This document shows, piece by piece, positions 45,628 through 55,397 of a stretch of DNA of 64,000 bases. The position numbers and the translations under genes are program-made. The DNA is taken from NCBI GenBank assembly GCA_026393835.1, contig JAPKZK010000138.1, forward strand, positions 62,001-126,000, given 5' to 3'. Under the pieces are notes generated by a model. The model searched no databases. It was not told the origin of the DNA and worked only from the letters and a program-made list of their open reading frames with translations. Positions within the stretch are counted from its first letter, which is position 1. Every line of letters begins with the position of its first letter. The stretch is from Candidatus Aminicenantota bacterium (GTDB taxonomy: Bacteria > Acidobacteriota > Aminicenantia > UBA2199).

Positions 45628-48020
45628 TCCAGCCCCATCTTCTTAAGGTGCCCATTCACCCTTTCGCTTAAATCCTCCACCTCCCGGCTTAATGCTGACA
45701 ACGGTACGTCGTAACGCTCCACCAACTCGTTTATCCTCCGGGTAAGTCGCTGCGAAATACGCTCCATTTCATTCTTCACTTCCATGCTTATCGCCGACAA
45801 CCATTTATCATCCACCACCAGGGTCTTTATCTCCTCCTGGGAAAGGTCCCTGTACCGCACAATTACTTTTTTGTCCAACGCGCCTTTGGCCTCTTTTATT
45901 TTTTTATTGGCTTCCGCTTCCCGTTCGCTGAGCAGCAAATACCCATTCAACACCCCCAATTCCTCTTCCGCTTCTTTATCATTCCTTATCTCTTTGATAC
46001 GGTCCAACACCATGCCCCTGGAAACCTTCCCACTGTCGGATTTGAAAGCTTCCAACACGCCGTCTTCACCCCCATGCTCCTCTTCCATCTCCTCCTTTTG
46101 ACGCGTAAGATCATCCCTATCCGCTTCCAATTGCCGGTGGTCCTTTTGCTCCTGCTCAAAATAACGGTTAATCACCAACGCTTTCGGTACAAGATCGCAA
46201 TCCCATTCATCCTTTTTGTTTTTTACCAGGGACAACCGCGCATTCCACCCATCCAGGGAAATCATATACACATCATCCTGCATGATATAGAGCCAATACG
46301 TCATCAGATGCTGATAAATATCATACTTATCAATGAGCTTGAGAGATGCAAACGCTTGCAAAATATCCTCGGCTAACCGGTGAATGATTTGTTTGGGCTT
46401 ATTATCGATATCCAGTTGCTTGAGCTGAAGGGCATGCCTGTTTTTCCAGGAAGCGAAAACCGCATCGACTTCCCGGATGTAATTGACAAACCCGGGATGG
46501 GAAAAAATGGTTTGCTTAATTTCCAGTTGGGGAATTTTCAGCGCATAATACCCCTTCCCGGGGGCAAAAGTGAAAAGCGCATCCTTCAAAGAGGGAAATT
46601 GCTCCCAGTAATCCCGGAGGGCGTCGATATCGTAAGCGGGAATACCGCCGCAAAGGTGGGCCCGGATATCGTGGATATCTTCCGGTTCCTGCGTGTCGAT
46701 GTAACGCGGAATATTCAGGTTATAGCCATTGACCGCGATTTCCTCCACCGGGACCAGGCGGGAATAGTTGGCCATTTCCATTTGCTTATTAAAGATATCC
46801 ACGATTTTATGTATATCCTGCTGGCGGAGGCGGTTCTTGTTGCCATCCTTAGCAAACCCCTTACCCGCGTCGATCATGAAAATACCTTTCCTGCCGGCGG
46901 CATTTTCTTTATCCAACACGATAATACAGGCGGGGATGCCGGTCCCATAAAAAAGATTGGCGGGTAACCCGATAATACCTTTTAAATATCCTCTTTTGAT
47001 AATATTTTTACGAATTTCGCCTTCGGCATTGCCCCGGAACAGCACACCGTGGGGCAAAATAATGGCCCCCTTACCATCGCTTTTCAATGAACGCACCAGG
47101 TGCAAAAGGAAGGCATAATCGCCGTTCTTGTCCGGGGGCGCGCCATAACCGTCGAAACGCCGGTACGGATCATTTTTAACATTGACGCCGTTTGTCCAGG
47201 CTTTGGAAGAAAAAGGCGGGTTGGCAACCGCAAAGTCAAAGGTTTTTAGCGCGCCGGTTTGATCTTCGGTGAATTGGGGATGCGAAAGCGTGTTTTCTTG
47301 CCTGATGTCGTGAGACGGTTGGTTGTGGAGGATCATATTCATCCTGGCCAGGGCATAGGTGGAAATGTCCATTTCCTGTCCGCAAATTGAAATACCGTGG
47401 GGGGCTTCATCCGCGGCCTTGAGGAGCAGGGAACCCGAACCGCAGGTGGGATCGTAAAGAGTTTGCATCTGGCTTTTGCTCTGGTGGATGCCGATAATTT
47501 TAGCGATAACACGGGAGACTTCGGCTGGGGTATAGAATTGGCCTTTACTTTTCCCGGATTCCGTGGCAAAATGCCGCATCAGGTATTCGTAGGCGTCGCC
47601 CAGCAGATCATCGCCGCCGATGCGGTTCTTACTGAAATCCAGGTTTTCGTTTTCAAAGATAGCCACCAGGTTGGTGAGACGGTCCTGCCTGGCCTTTCCC
47701 TTGCCCAGTTTGGCGTCGTCCTGGAAATCGACGGTATCGATGACGCCATTAAGGCCATTTTCGAATGCAAGTTTTTCTAAAACCTTGTTAATTTCTTCGC
47801 CGATATTAGGATTCCCTTTCAGTTTACCGATATCTTTGAAGCTGGCGCCAGCGGGTATATAGATGGACGCATCCTTTTGACCTTCATACTTATCCGTGAC
47901 ATATTTGACGAACAAAAGGATGAGGATATAATCTTTGTATTGGGAAGCATCCATGCCGCCGCGGAGTTCATCGCAGCTTTTCCAGATAGAACTGTACAAT
48001 TCGCTTTTCTTTATCGCCAT
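45621..48020 (-). CDS. hsdM: Type I restriction-modification DNA methyltransferase subunit M
   Basis: 799 residues, longer than the usual 500, with extra C-terminal helical sequence (about 580-799). N-terminal HsdM_N helices, motif I DPTCGSGSLLLKAADE (about 190), catalytic ANPPF (about 268). It methylates adenine with HsdS and forms the restriction complex with HsdR. The order hsdM-hsdS-(AAA, MNT)-hsdR on the minus strand. Confidence 0.95.
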   Translation of the reverse strand: MAIKKSELYSSIWKSCDELRGGMDASQYKDYILILLFVKYVTDKYEGQKDASIYIPAGASFKDIGKLKGNPNIGEEINKVLEKLAFENGLNGVIDTVDFQDDAKLGKGKARQDRLTNLVAIFENENLDFSKNRIGGDDLLGDAYEYLMRHFATESGKSKGQFYTPAEVSRVIAKIIGIHQSKSQMQTLYDPTCGSGSLLLKAADEAPHGISICGQEMDISTYALARMNMILHNQPSHDIRQENTLSHPQFTEDQTGALKTFDFAVANPPFSSKAWTNGVNVKNDPYRRFDGYGAPPDKNGDYAFLLHLVRSLKSDGKGAIILPHGVLFRGNAEGEIRKNIIKRGYLKGIIGLPANLFYGTGIPACIIVLDKENAAGRKGIFMIDAGKGFAKDGNKNRLRQQDIHKIVDIFNKQMEMANYSRLVPVEEIAVNGYNLNIPRYIDTQEPEDIHDIRAHLCGGIPAYDIDALRDYWEQFPSLKDALFTFAPGKGYYALKIPQLEIKQTIFSHPGFVNYIREVDAVFASWKNRHALQLKQLDIDNKPKQIIHRLAEDILQAFASLKLIDKYDIYQHLMTYWLYIMQDDVYMISLDGWNARLSLVKNKKDEWDCDLVPKALVINRYFEQEQKDHRQLEADRDDLTRQKEEMEEEHGGEDGVLEAFKSDSGKVSRGMVLDRIKEIRNDKEAEEELGVLNGYLLLSEREAEANKKIKEAKGALDKKVIVRYRDLSQEEIKTLVVDDKWLSAISMEVKNEMERISQRLTRRINELVERYDVPLSALSREVEDLSERVNGHLKKMGLEW

Positions 48021-48125
48021 GTGAAAACTCTCTTTTCAAGATGTGGAAATAGAAAATATAAAGTCATATAAATCAAATGGTCCTCCTTTTTAAGTATTAT
48101 AAAAGGAAACCCCCTAATTTGTCAA

Positions 48126-48157
48126 CCCCCCACTGCGTGGGGTCCCGTTTGTAGGAC
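48126..48157 (+). repeat. Double-hairpin interspersed repeat, copy 3
   Basis: CCCCAC-TGC-GTGGGG followed by GTCCCGTTTGTAGGAC. The 16-base second half is identical to the copy at 26132-26147 in the other orientation. Confidence 0.8.
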
Positions 48158-48229
48158 AGGACCAACGGATTCCATTAGGAATTTTTTCCGGCTCCGATCC
48201 CCCCACCATGCTCCTTCCTCACCTTCTCA

Positions 48230-48616
48230 CCTTCTGCTTCCTCCCAATCGCCGGAGGCAAAGGTAAAATCTTGCCTTATCCAGGTGTTGCCCGGCGAATT
48301 GACCGGCGGCGGCGCCACGGAAAACATATCTTACTGGTTAAAGTTGCCCGATCAGACCGGAAACTATGAAGTCAAAACGGAAATACACGATGGCGAGACC
48401 GAACTGGAAGAAGTATCTCTCGATGTGGATGTATCCCAGGCCGTGTTGTCCCGCATCATCAATACGGTAGTAGAGTTGGAGGCCCTGGATGTTTCCTATT
48501 TGCGTTTAAAAGCCGGGGACATCATGGTTATTATGGGCCGGAGGTTATATGAAGAGGTCAAACAATGGGGTTCATCAAGATTAAACCCCTTCACCGGCCT
48601 GATAACGGCGGATTAA
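48230..48616 (+). pseudogene. 5'-truncated gene remnant with beta-rich C-terminus
   Basis: From about 48230 the open frame reads SCLIQVLPGELTGGGATEN, then SYWLKLPDQTGNYEVKTEIHD and a beta-rich tail, ending at 48616. A GTG at 48284 could start it, but protein-like sequence continues before that point and no ribosome site is present, so it looks like the surviving C-terminal end of a larger, possibly extracellular, protein. Flanked by a REP-like element. Confidence 0.5.
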
Positions 48617-48683
48617 TGTAGGGATCTACAAATAGGGTGCACGGTCATTTTGCCGCGTGCTTAATAAATGGGGGGTTACCGGT

Positions 48684-51600
48684 TTATTTATCGCAATCCA
48701 TTGGCCAGGTGGTCCTGAACTGCTCGATGAATTCCCTGTAATCGGTGAAATTGAAAATACTGGTTCTCTTATCCAGGATTTCCATATCGAATTCCCTGAA
48801 TTTCACCAGGAAGCGCCGGTCCACCAACGACTCGCCCGTGGTGATTTCCGGGAAGCGAATTTTCACTTTATCCGGGAACACTTCGACTTCTTCGAAATGG
48901 CATTGCCTTGTCAATACCCGTATCATCCCGGCAAAGAATATTTTCTCCATACTCTGGGGCAGACGTCCGTACCGGTCCTCCAATTCCAGGCGCAGCTCAT
49001 CCAGGTCATCGAAATCCACGGCTTCAAGTATCCGCCGGTAAACCGTGATCCGCTCCGCGCTGTTGGGTATGTACTCGGCCTCGATGGAATAAGAGAAATT
49101 GATCTTGATCTGGGGTTCCTTCTCCTTTTCTATTTCGCCCTTCAACTCCCTGACGGTTTTGTTCAGCAGCCGGTGATAGTAATCGAACCCCAGGGCTTCG
49201 ATGTGGCCGTGCTGTTTATTGCCCAATAGGGAGCCGGCACCCCGTAATTTCAAATCGAATTCCGCCAGTTTGTAACCCGAACCCAGCTCGGTGAATTCCC
49301 GGATGGCGTCCAGCCGCACCCTGGCCTTATCCGACAGGACGCTGGTATGAATTAAAAAGTAAGCAAAGGCCTGGCGGTTGCCCCTGCCGATGCGGCCCCT
49401 TAACTGGTAAAGCTGCGTTAAACCGAAACGGTCGGCGCCCAATACGATCAGTGTATTGACATCCGGGATATCGATGCCGTTCTCGATAATCGTGGTGGAA
49501 ATCAAAACCCGGTACTTTTTATCGATAAAAGCCATTAAATTATTTTCGATGGCGTCGCTATCCATCTGGGCATGAATCACCGCCGACTCCACATCCGGCA
49601 GCCACTGCCGCAGTTGTTCCTGGAAATTGTATATTTTTTCGATATTATTATATATTATAAACACCAGGCCATCCCGTTCCATTTCGGTTAAAACGGCGGA
49701 TACCAGGACTTCCCTGGAAAACCAGCCTACATAATTTTTTATGGCCACCCGGCCGATGGGCGGGGTCTGGATGGCGGAGATATCCTGCAGCCCGGCCAGT
49801 GACAGGGACAGGGTCCTGGGAATGGGCGTGGCCGAAAGCGAAAGGGCGTCGATGTCTTCGCGGTTTGTTTTTAATTTTTCCTTCTGGAAAACCCCAAACC
49901 GCTGTTCTTCATCGATAATATAAAGCCCCAACCGTTTGAATTTCAAATCCTTTGCGATCAGGGAGTGGGTGCCGATAACGATATCGATGCGGCCTTCCGC
50001 CAACCCCTTGTAAATCGCATTTTTCTCTTTAGTCGATACCATGCGGGAGAGCATGGCAATGGCTATGGGAAAAGAGGCAAGTCTTTTTTTAAAAGTCGAA
50101 TAATGCTGGTAAGCAAGAACCGTAGTGGGACACAACACCGCCGCCTGCTTGCCCCCGGTAACCACCCGGAAAGCCGCCCGTAAAGCGACTTCTGTTTTGC
50201 CGAAACTGACATCCCCGCAAATCAACCTGTCCATGGGATAGTCCGCTTCCAGGTCATTGAGCACATCCCGTATGGCGCGTTTCTGGTCCTCTGTTTCCAC
50301 GAACTGGAACTCCTGCTCCAACCGGTCTTCCATTTCATGGTCCTTGTGATATGAGCGGCCTTTGATGGTTTTTCTCAGGGCATAGAGCTGCAGCAATTCT
50401 TTGGCAAAAGTAATAATACTATTTTTGGCCTTCTTCTGTTTCATTCGCCAGGTGCTGCCCCCCATTTTGTCCAATTGCGGCTTGAACCCCTCGAAGGCCA
50501 CGTATTTACTTAATACGTCCAGTTCATACACGGGTACATAAAGAAATTCATTATTGGCATACTCTATCTTTAAAAATTCGGAAATATTGTTTTCAAAACC
50601 CAGGTTTTTAAAGCCCACGAATTTGCCGATCCCATGTCTCTGATGCACCACCAGGTCATCCACCTGGATTTCCCTGGCCAGGTTTTCAGATTTTATTTCC
50701 TCGGATTTCCTGGCGGTTTCGATTTTTTCCAGGAATTGAAAATTCTTGTGGGTGACAAAGAGACTATTGGTCCTGGTATTTTCAAACGAACAGGGGAGTT
50801 CCGTATCGAAATATTGGAACCGTTCGAAATATTCTTGCAGGTTATCCACTATTTTTTGTTTCCTGGAGAAGAGGGACAGGCTGTACCCGTTGTGCTCTAT
50901 TTTATCTTTAATAGTGCCGATATCTTCCTGGTCGAAATCGATGATACTGTGCCTCGACTTGACCCATTCCGCCGACGAAGTGACATTATCATAAGTCTCA
51001 TTAATGCTTAATAGTTTTTCCCGGTCCAGGGGAAAATCGAATATTTCCCGCGGTTCCGGCAGCATGCTGACATTGGAATTTTCCTTTTTTTCCTGGGAGA
51101 TTTCATATATCTTGTCGTAGTGGGCGAGTAATTTATGGAATTCGTCGGCGATTTTTCTCCGGTCCGAGACAATGAGCCGGTAGTTCTTTAACAGGTTAGG
51201 GAGATGAACCATGCCGATTTTCCGGTTTTGAAAATAGTCGGTGTTTTTTTCAAAATCCAGGAAAAAGCCGGCCGTGGGGAATAATATATATTTCAGTTGT
51301 TCGATGGATTTCTGGGTATCCGGGTTAAACCAGCGGATAGAGATGATTCGGTTATCTTCGATTTCGATCCTGGCGGGGTGGCGGCTGTTGAGGGGAAAGA
51401 CGTCCACGATGCTGCCGCGCCAGGCCACATCGCCCTTTTCTTCGACGATGCCGCGGCCGCGATAGCCCATGGAAACCAGTTTAGCGGTCAAATCGGGCCT
51501 GGCGACGGCCTGGTCAACGGTTAATTTAAAGAAAAATTCCTTCAAGGCCTCGCGTTTCTCGATTTTAATGCTTAAGGCGGAGCGGCTGGTTAAAACGATT

Positions 51601-51944
51601 AGCCGTTTGTTATCCAGGAGGGCGGAGACTAAATGCATTTTATTACCGATGGCATTGAAATGGCTGTTGTTATTGATATAAGGGTCTTCAAAGGGTTTGG
51701 TATAGAACCGGATACTGAATTCCTTCAGGCCCAGGAAGCGCAGCCATGATTTAAGTTTTTCCCTTTTTTCCCGGAGATTCTCATTTTCACCCACGACCCA
51801 GAGCAAATGTTTTTTCTCCATGGCGTAGATACCGGACACCAGTAATTCTTCCAGGTCGCGATCGATGTTGTTTATATCGGTAGTATCACCTGATTTTATC
51901 AAGGCCATCAATTCACGACTGAAGACATTTTTTATGAGGTTCAT
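48684..51944 (-). CDS. mfd: Transcription-repair coupling factor
   Basis: 1086 residues. Regions in order: UvrB-like N-terminal domain, RNA polymerase-interaction domain (VVHQRHGIGKFVGFKNLG near 425), and translocase with Walker A CGDVSFGKTEVALRAA, DEEQRFG and STTIIENGIDIPDVN. It releases stalled RNA polymerase and recruits UvrA. The Walker A has Ser where Gly is usual (GDVGFGKTE). uvrB itself ends the window at 63589, 12 kb away. Confidence 0.95.
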   Translation of the reverse strand: MNLIKNVFSRELMALIKSGDTTDINNIDRDLEELLVSGIYAMEKKHLLWVVGENENLREKREKLKSWLRFLGLKEFSIRFYTKPFEDPYINNNSHFNAIGNKMHLVSALLDNKRLIVLTSRSALSIKIEKREALKEFFFKLTVDQAVARPDLTAKLVSMGYRGRGIVEEKGDVAWRGSIVDVFPLNSRHPARIEIEDNRIISIRWFNPDTQKSIEQLKYILFPTAGFFLDFEKNTDYFQNRKIGMVHLPNLLKNYRLIVSDRRKIADEFHKLLAHYDKIYEISQEKKENSNVSMLPEPREIFDFPLDREKLLSINETYDNVTSSAEWVKSRHSIIDFDQEDIGTIKDKIEHNGYSLSLFSRKQKIVDNLQEYFERFQYFDTELPCSFENTRTNSLFVTHKNFQFLEKIETARKSEEIKSENLAREIQVDDLVVHQRHGIGKFVGFKNLGFENNISEFLKIEYANNEFLYVPVYELDVLSKYVAFEGFKPQLDKMGGSTWRMKQKKAKNSIITFAKELLQLYALRKTIKGRSYHKDHEMEDRLEQEFQFVETEDQKRAIRDVLNDLEADYPMDRLICGDVSFGKTEVALRAAFRVVTGGKQAAVLCPTTVLAYQHYSTFKKRLASFPIAIAMLSRMVSTKEKNAIYKGLAEGRIDIVIGTHSLIAKDLKFKRLGLYIIDEEQRFGVFQKEKLKTNREDIDALSLSATPIPRTLSLSLAGLQDISAIQTPPIGRVAIKNYVGWFSREVLVSAVLTEMERDGLVFIIYNNIEKIYNFQEQLRQWLPDVESAVIHAQMDSDAIENNLMAFIDKKYRVLISTTIIENGIDIPDVNTLIVLGADRFGLTQLYQLRGRIGRGNRQAFAYFLIHTSVLSDKARVRLDAIREFTELGSGYKLAEFDLKLRGAGSLLGNKQHGHIEALGFDYYHRLLNKTVRELKGEIEKEKEPQIKINFSYSIEAEYIPNSAERITVYRRILEAVDFDDLDELRLELEDRYGRLPQSMEKIFFAGMIRVLTRQCHFEEVEVFPDKVKIRFPEITTGESLVDRRFLVKFREFDMEILDKRTSIFNFTDYREFIEQFRTTWPMDCDK

Positions 51945-52011
51945 GTTATATATTATACCGATTTAGAGAAAGGTTTTCAAGGTACAAAGCGTACCTGGGT
52001 TATAAATGAAT

Positions 52012-52040
52012 TTGCATGGGAGGCAAAATACTGTTATAAT
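52012..52040 (+). promoter_or_regulatory. Promoter of the DMT transporter gene
   Basis: TTGCAT (52012-52017), 17 bases, TATAAT (52035-52040). The ATG at 52083 lacks a clear Shine-Dalgarno. Confidence 0.6.
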
Positions 52041-52082
52041 CTGATTTAATTTAAATAAGGAATTATTTTCAACCCAAATAAT

Positions 52083-52985
52083 ATGATTAAATCTTACGGA
52101 GAAATTGCCGCCCTGCTGACGGCGGTATGTTGGTCCTTTAATTCGGTTGTTTTTAGCCTGGCAGGGAAGCGGGTAGGGTCTGTCATCGTCAACAAGTTCC
52201 GTCTCTGGATTGCTTTTGTTGCCCTATTGATTCTTCATCTCGTCCTCTACCGGTCGTTTTTTCCCGCCGCGGCGGCGCCGCGGGAGGTGTTTTACCTGGC
52301 GCTTTCAGGGGTGATTGGGTTTATCGTCGGCGATTCCCTGTTGTTTGAAGCTTTTTTGTTGATCGGGCCGCGTTTAGCCATGCTTTTAATGTTGTTGGCG
52401 CCCATTATCGGCGCCATCCTGGCCTGGGTCTTTTTGGGCGAGACCCTTCTCTTCTGGGAGATTATCGCCATCCTGGTGACCATGGGGGGCATCGGGTGGA
52501 CCGTATCGGAGAGCCAGCCCCATACTTTACACCGGGACCAGGCAAGGCGCCGGGGGTTAGGGATACTCCTGGGGATCGGGGGCGCTGTAGGGCAGGCTTC
52601 GGGGCTGCTGCTTTCCAAGCTGGGAATGGCCCACGGGTTATCGCCTATTTCCGCGAATCACATCCGGGTTACCGCCGCCGCGCTGGTGATTACCACGGTT
52701 TCTCTCCTAAGCGGGAAATTGCGCGCGGATATTCTCAAACTGAAAGATATAAAAGCAGTGCTCCAGATCGGCAGCGGGGCGCTAACCGGTCCCGTGCTGG
52801 GCGTTATCCTGTCATTGGTGGCCATCCGCTACACCCACATCGGTATTGCCTCTACCCTGATGTCGCTTTCGCCCATCCTGTTGATCCCGGTGGGGCATTT
52901 TCTTTTTAAAGAACGTATTACCTTGCGTTCTGTGGTTGGGACGGTGATTGCGTTGACAGGGGCTGTTTTGTTGTTCTTTTTATAG
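52083..52985 (+). CDS. EamA/DMT-family transporter
   Basis: 300 residues with ten predicted membrane helices in two EamA repeats (about 5-135 and 155-300). Substrates in the family include amino acids and other small metabolites; none can be assigned. The end overlaps the convergent MCP-like gene by 68 bases. Confidence 0.9.
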   Translation: MIKSYGEIAALLTAVCWSFNSVVFSLAGKRVGSVIVNKFRLWIAFVALLILHLVLYRSFFPAAAAPREVFYLALSGVIGFIVGDSLLFEAFLLIGPRLAMLLMLLAPIIGAILAWVFLGETLLFWEIIAILVTMGGIGWTVSESQPHTLHRDQARRRGLGILLGIGGAVGQASGLLLSKLGMAHGLSPISANHIRVTAAALVITTVSLLSGKLRADILKLKDIKAVLQIGSGALTGPVLGVILSLVAIRYTHIGIASTLMSLSPILLIPVGHFLFKERITLRSVVGTVIALTGAVLLFFL

Positions 52986-53607
52986 TTTGAGCCGGTCCTG
53001 GGATTTCATCGATCTTCAGCGCCAGTTCGTTTATCATTTCCATAACGGCAGAGAAAAAGACAGAAGATTCATGGGCCAGTTCCAACCCTTTTTTAACGGA
53101 CGCCATGTTTTGAGTTACCAGCGGCCGGATGGTTTTAGAGGATTCCGCGGTTTTTTGGGCCAGGTTCTTGATTTCAGCGGCGATTACGGCAAAACCCCGG
53201 CCCGCTTCCCCGGCCCTGGCCGCCTCGATTGTGGCATTCAATGCCAGCAGGTGGGCCTGGAACCGGATATCATTGATAATATTCGTTATATTATCGATCT
53301 CTTTACTGGAATTCTCGATCTCCTTCATAACTGCGGAGACATTTTCCACCAGGTCTTTTTTGGCCTGCATTTCAGCAGTGAAATTTGCCAGTTGCCGGCG
53401 GATTTCCAGGGTTGCCGGCGTTTTTACCATCCTGGCCGTGATTAAGATGCTCATTAAGCCCAGCGCCAGCAGCGATATTAGACCGATAATAACCAGTGAA
53501 AAGGTTATCGTACCGGGGGTAATTGCCCATATCACCCATACCATCAGCGCCAGGAAATAGCCGCCGAAGATAGGGACCATAATTTTGTAGTTCAAACCGC
53601 TTTTCAT
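52918..53607 (-). CDS. Short methyl-accepting chemotaxis-like protein
   Basis: 229 residues: two adjacent membrane helices (about 8-28 and 32-55), no sensor domain, then an MCP signalling segment with EIENSSKEIDNITNIINDIR, AHLLALNATIEAARAGEAGR and GFAVIAAEIKNLA. It is about half the usual length and lacks a periplasmic domain and the long second methylation helix. It could be a minimal signal transducer. A TTGACA-TATAAG promoter with an overlapping inverted repeat lies upstream. Confidence 0.85.
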   Translation of the reverse strand: MKSGLNYKIMVPIFGGYFLALMVWVIWAITPGTITFSLVIIGLISLLALGLMSILITARMVKTPATLEIRRQLANFTAEMQAKKDLVENVSAVMKEIENSSKEIDNITNIINDIRFQAHLLALNATIEAARAGEAGRGFAVIAAEIKNLAQKTAESSKTIRPLVTQNMASVKKGLELAHESSVFFSAVMEMINELALKIDEIPGPAQTIKRTTKQPLSTQSPSQPQNAR

Positions 53608-53644
53608 TGCCTGTCGTCCTCCTTTTTTCCTGTCAAATGGAAAT

Positions 53645-53698
53645 TTTGTCTATAATTTTTTATCCTTATCTTATAGACAAATTAGAAAAATTTGTCAA
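53645..53698 (-). promoter_or_regulatory. Promoter with overlapping inverted repeat before the MCP-like gene
   Basis: TTGACA (53698-53693), 17 bases, TATAAG (53675-53670). The inverted repeat TTTGTCTATAA (53645-53655) / TTATAGACAAA (53671-53681) covers the -10 element and part of the start region, fitting a repressor site. AAAAAGGAGG precedes the ATG. Confidence 0.65.
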
Positions 53699-53718
53699 CA
53701 GCGAGCCGAATAAATGAT

Positions 53719-53783
53719 TTGCTTTCCTATTTTGCTTATGATACAATCCTATCCACGGATACAGCGGATACAGCGGATACAGC
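53719..53783 (+). promoter_or_regulatory. Probable promoter and 9-bp repeats before the AAA/nuclease gene
   Basis: TTGCTT (53719-53724), 17 bases, TACAAT (53742-53747), then three tandem GGATACAGC (53757-53783), then AAGGAG and the ATG at 53807. Confidence 0.5.
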
Positions 53784-53806
53784 GATAACACGATAAGGAG
53801 CGAAAC

Positions 53807-55390
53807 ATGAGAAAGTTTTCATCCTATGGGCCGATAGTTAACACTTCGGAGTATTATGCCCCCAGGGAAGAACTGATTGAGAAAGCCTACATCAACCTGG
53901 TGGGGGAAAATCCCGCCGAAGGCGGACATTATTTTACGGTCTGGGCGCCGCGCCAGACCGGCAAAACCTGGCTCATGCAGCAAACTCTCCATCGCTTGAA
54001 AAAAGACCCCCGTTTCCATACGCTTAAGATCAACCTGGAAATCCTGAAACGCAAAAAAAAAGTTGGCGACATCATCAAAATCATTGCCGGGGAAATCGGT
54101 GAAGGATTGGGTAAAACGTTTAAAAGCATCGATGAAGAGAATAAATTCCAGGGAATCTTCAAAAAAGAGGTACTGGATAAACCCCTTATTTTAATCCTGG
54201 ATGAATTCGATGCTATTGCCGAGGAGGGGATAAATACGATTGTCAGCGCGTTTCGAAATATATATATCCGCCGCCGCGATGAGATGGATAAAACCACCGA
54301 GCAAAAAACTTACCTGCTGCACGGGGTGGCCTTGATCGGTGTCCGCAGCGTCCTGGGCATTGAAAACCAGAAGGGCTCGCCCTTTAATGTCCAGCGTAGC
54401 GTCCGTGTCGCCAATTTGACCTTTGAAGAAGTGGAGGGGATGTTCAAATGGTACGAAAAAGAAAGCGGTCAGGCGGTAGAAAAACAAGTCATCGACGCGC
54501 TTTATGATGAGATGCGCGGCCAACCGGGTTTGACCTGCTGGTTTGGCGAATTGCTTACAGAAACGTATAATCCTGATCCGAAGAAACCTATTTCTATGTT
54601 TAATTTTAACGAAGCCTACAGCGCCGCCACCCATATCCTGCCCAATAACAATATCATGAACCTCATCAGCAAGGTAAACAAACCTCCTTACGACGAGATC
54701 GTCATTGAATTTTTTAAAACCGGCGAGAAAATCGAATTTAATTTCGACAAACCGGACGTCAATTATCTATACATGAATGGGGTGATCGACCTGGAAAAAG
54801 CGGACGACGGCAAATATTATCTTCGCTTTTCCTGTCCTTTTGTCCAGAAGCGGATATTTAACTATTTTTCCGACCGGTTCTTCAATTACCTGGGCCCGTT
54901 GATCCACCCTTTCGACGCCATGGAAGACGCCGTGGATAAAGAGAATCTCTATATCCCCAATATCATTAAGCGTTACCAGGCGTATTTAACTAAAAACCAG
55001 GGCGTATTTTTTAAAGATGTCCCGCGCCGCAAAGACGATTTGAGAATTTATGAAGCCATTTATCATTTTAATATATTTCGCTACCTGTACGATCTGTTAA
55101 AATCCCGGGAAGTAGAAGTGGTTCCGCATTTCCCCACGGGTAACGGCAAGATCGATTTGATCCTGGAATATAAGGGAAAAATTTATGCGCTGGAGTTAAA
55201 AAGTTTCAAAGATATGTATGCGCATGAAAAGGGCATTGAGCAGGCGGCGGAATATGGCCGGCAGATGGGATTGCAAGAAGTTGCCTGCATTGTGTTTGTT
55301 GAAGTCACCCCGGCAGAGGCCAAACAACTGGAAAAAGTGGTGGACAAGAACGGCGTCAAAGTGACGGTATTGCCGGTGGGGATTTTATAA
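53807..55390 (+). CDS. AAA-like ATPase with PD-(D/E)XK nuclease domain
   Basis: 527 residues. Walker A APRQTGKTWLMQ (about 47), Walker B LILILDEFDAIAEEG (about 130), a winged-helix-like middle, and a C-terminal nuclease-like domain with GKIDLILEYKGKIYALELKSF (Asp, Glu-x-Lys). This intact version explains the broken copy at 42680-44123. Followed after 7 bases by the ATPase/radical-SAM fusion, so probably in one operon. Biological role unknown. Confidence 0.85.
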   Translation: MRKFSSYGPIVNTSEYYAPREELIEKAYINLVGENPAEGGHYFTVWAPRQTGKTWLMQQTLHRLKKDPRFHTLKINLEILKRKKKVGDIIKIIAGEIGEGLGKTFKSIDEENKFQGIFKKEVLDKPLILILDEFDAIAEEGINTIVSAFRNIYIRRRDEMDKTTEQKTYLLHGVALIGVRSVLGIENQKGSPFNVQRSVRVANLTFEEVEGMFKWYEKESGQAVEKQVIDALYDEMRGQPGLTCWFGELLTETYNPDPKKPISMFNFNEAYSAATHILPNNNIMNLISKVNKPPYDEIVIEFFKTGEKIEFNFDKPDVNYLYMNGVIDLEKADDGKYYLRFSCPFVQKRIFNYFSDRFFNYLGPLIHPFDAMEDAVDKENLYIPNIIKRYQAYLTKNQGVFFKDVPRRKDDLRIYEAIYHFNIFRYLYDLLKSREVEVVPHFPTGNGKIDLILEYKGKIYALELKSFKDMYAHEKGIEQAAEYGRQMGLQEVACIVFVEVTPAEAKQLEKVVDKNGVKVTVLPVGIL

Positions 55391-55397
55391 ATCCAGG

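Noticed and set aside
48684..51944. Mfd loss of function from the Walker A Ser (GDVSFGKTE)
   Set aside because: The Gly-Lys-Thr core is intact and a small residue is tolerated at that position; all other motifs are present.
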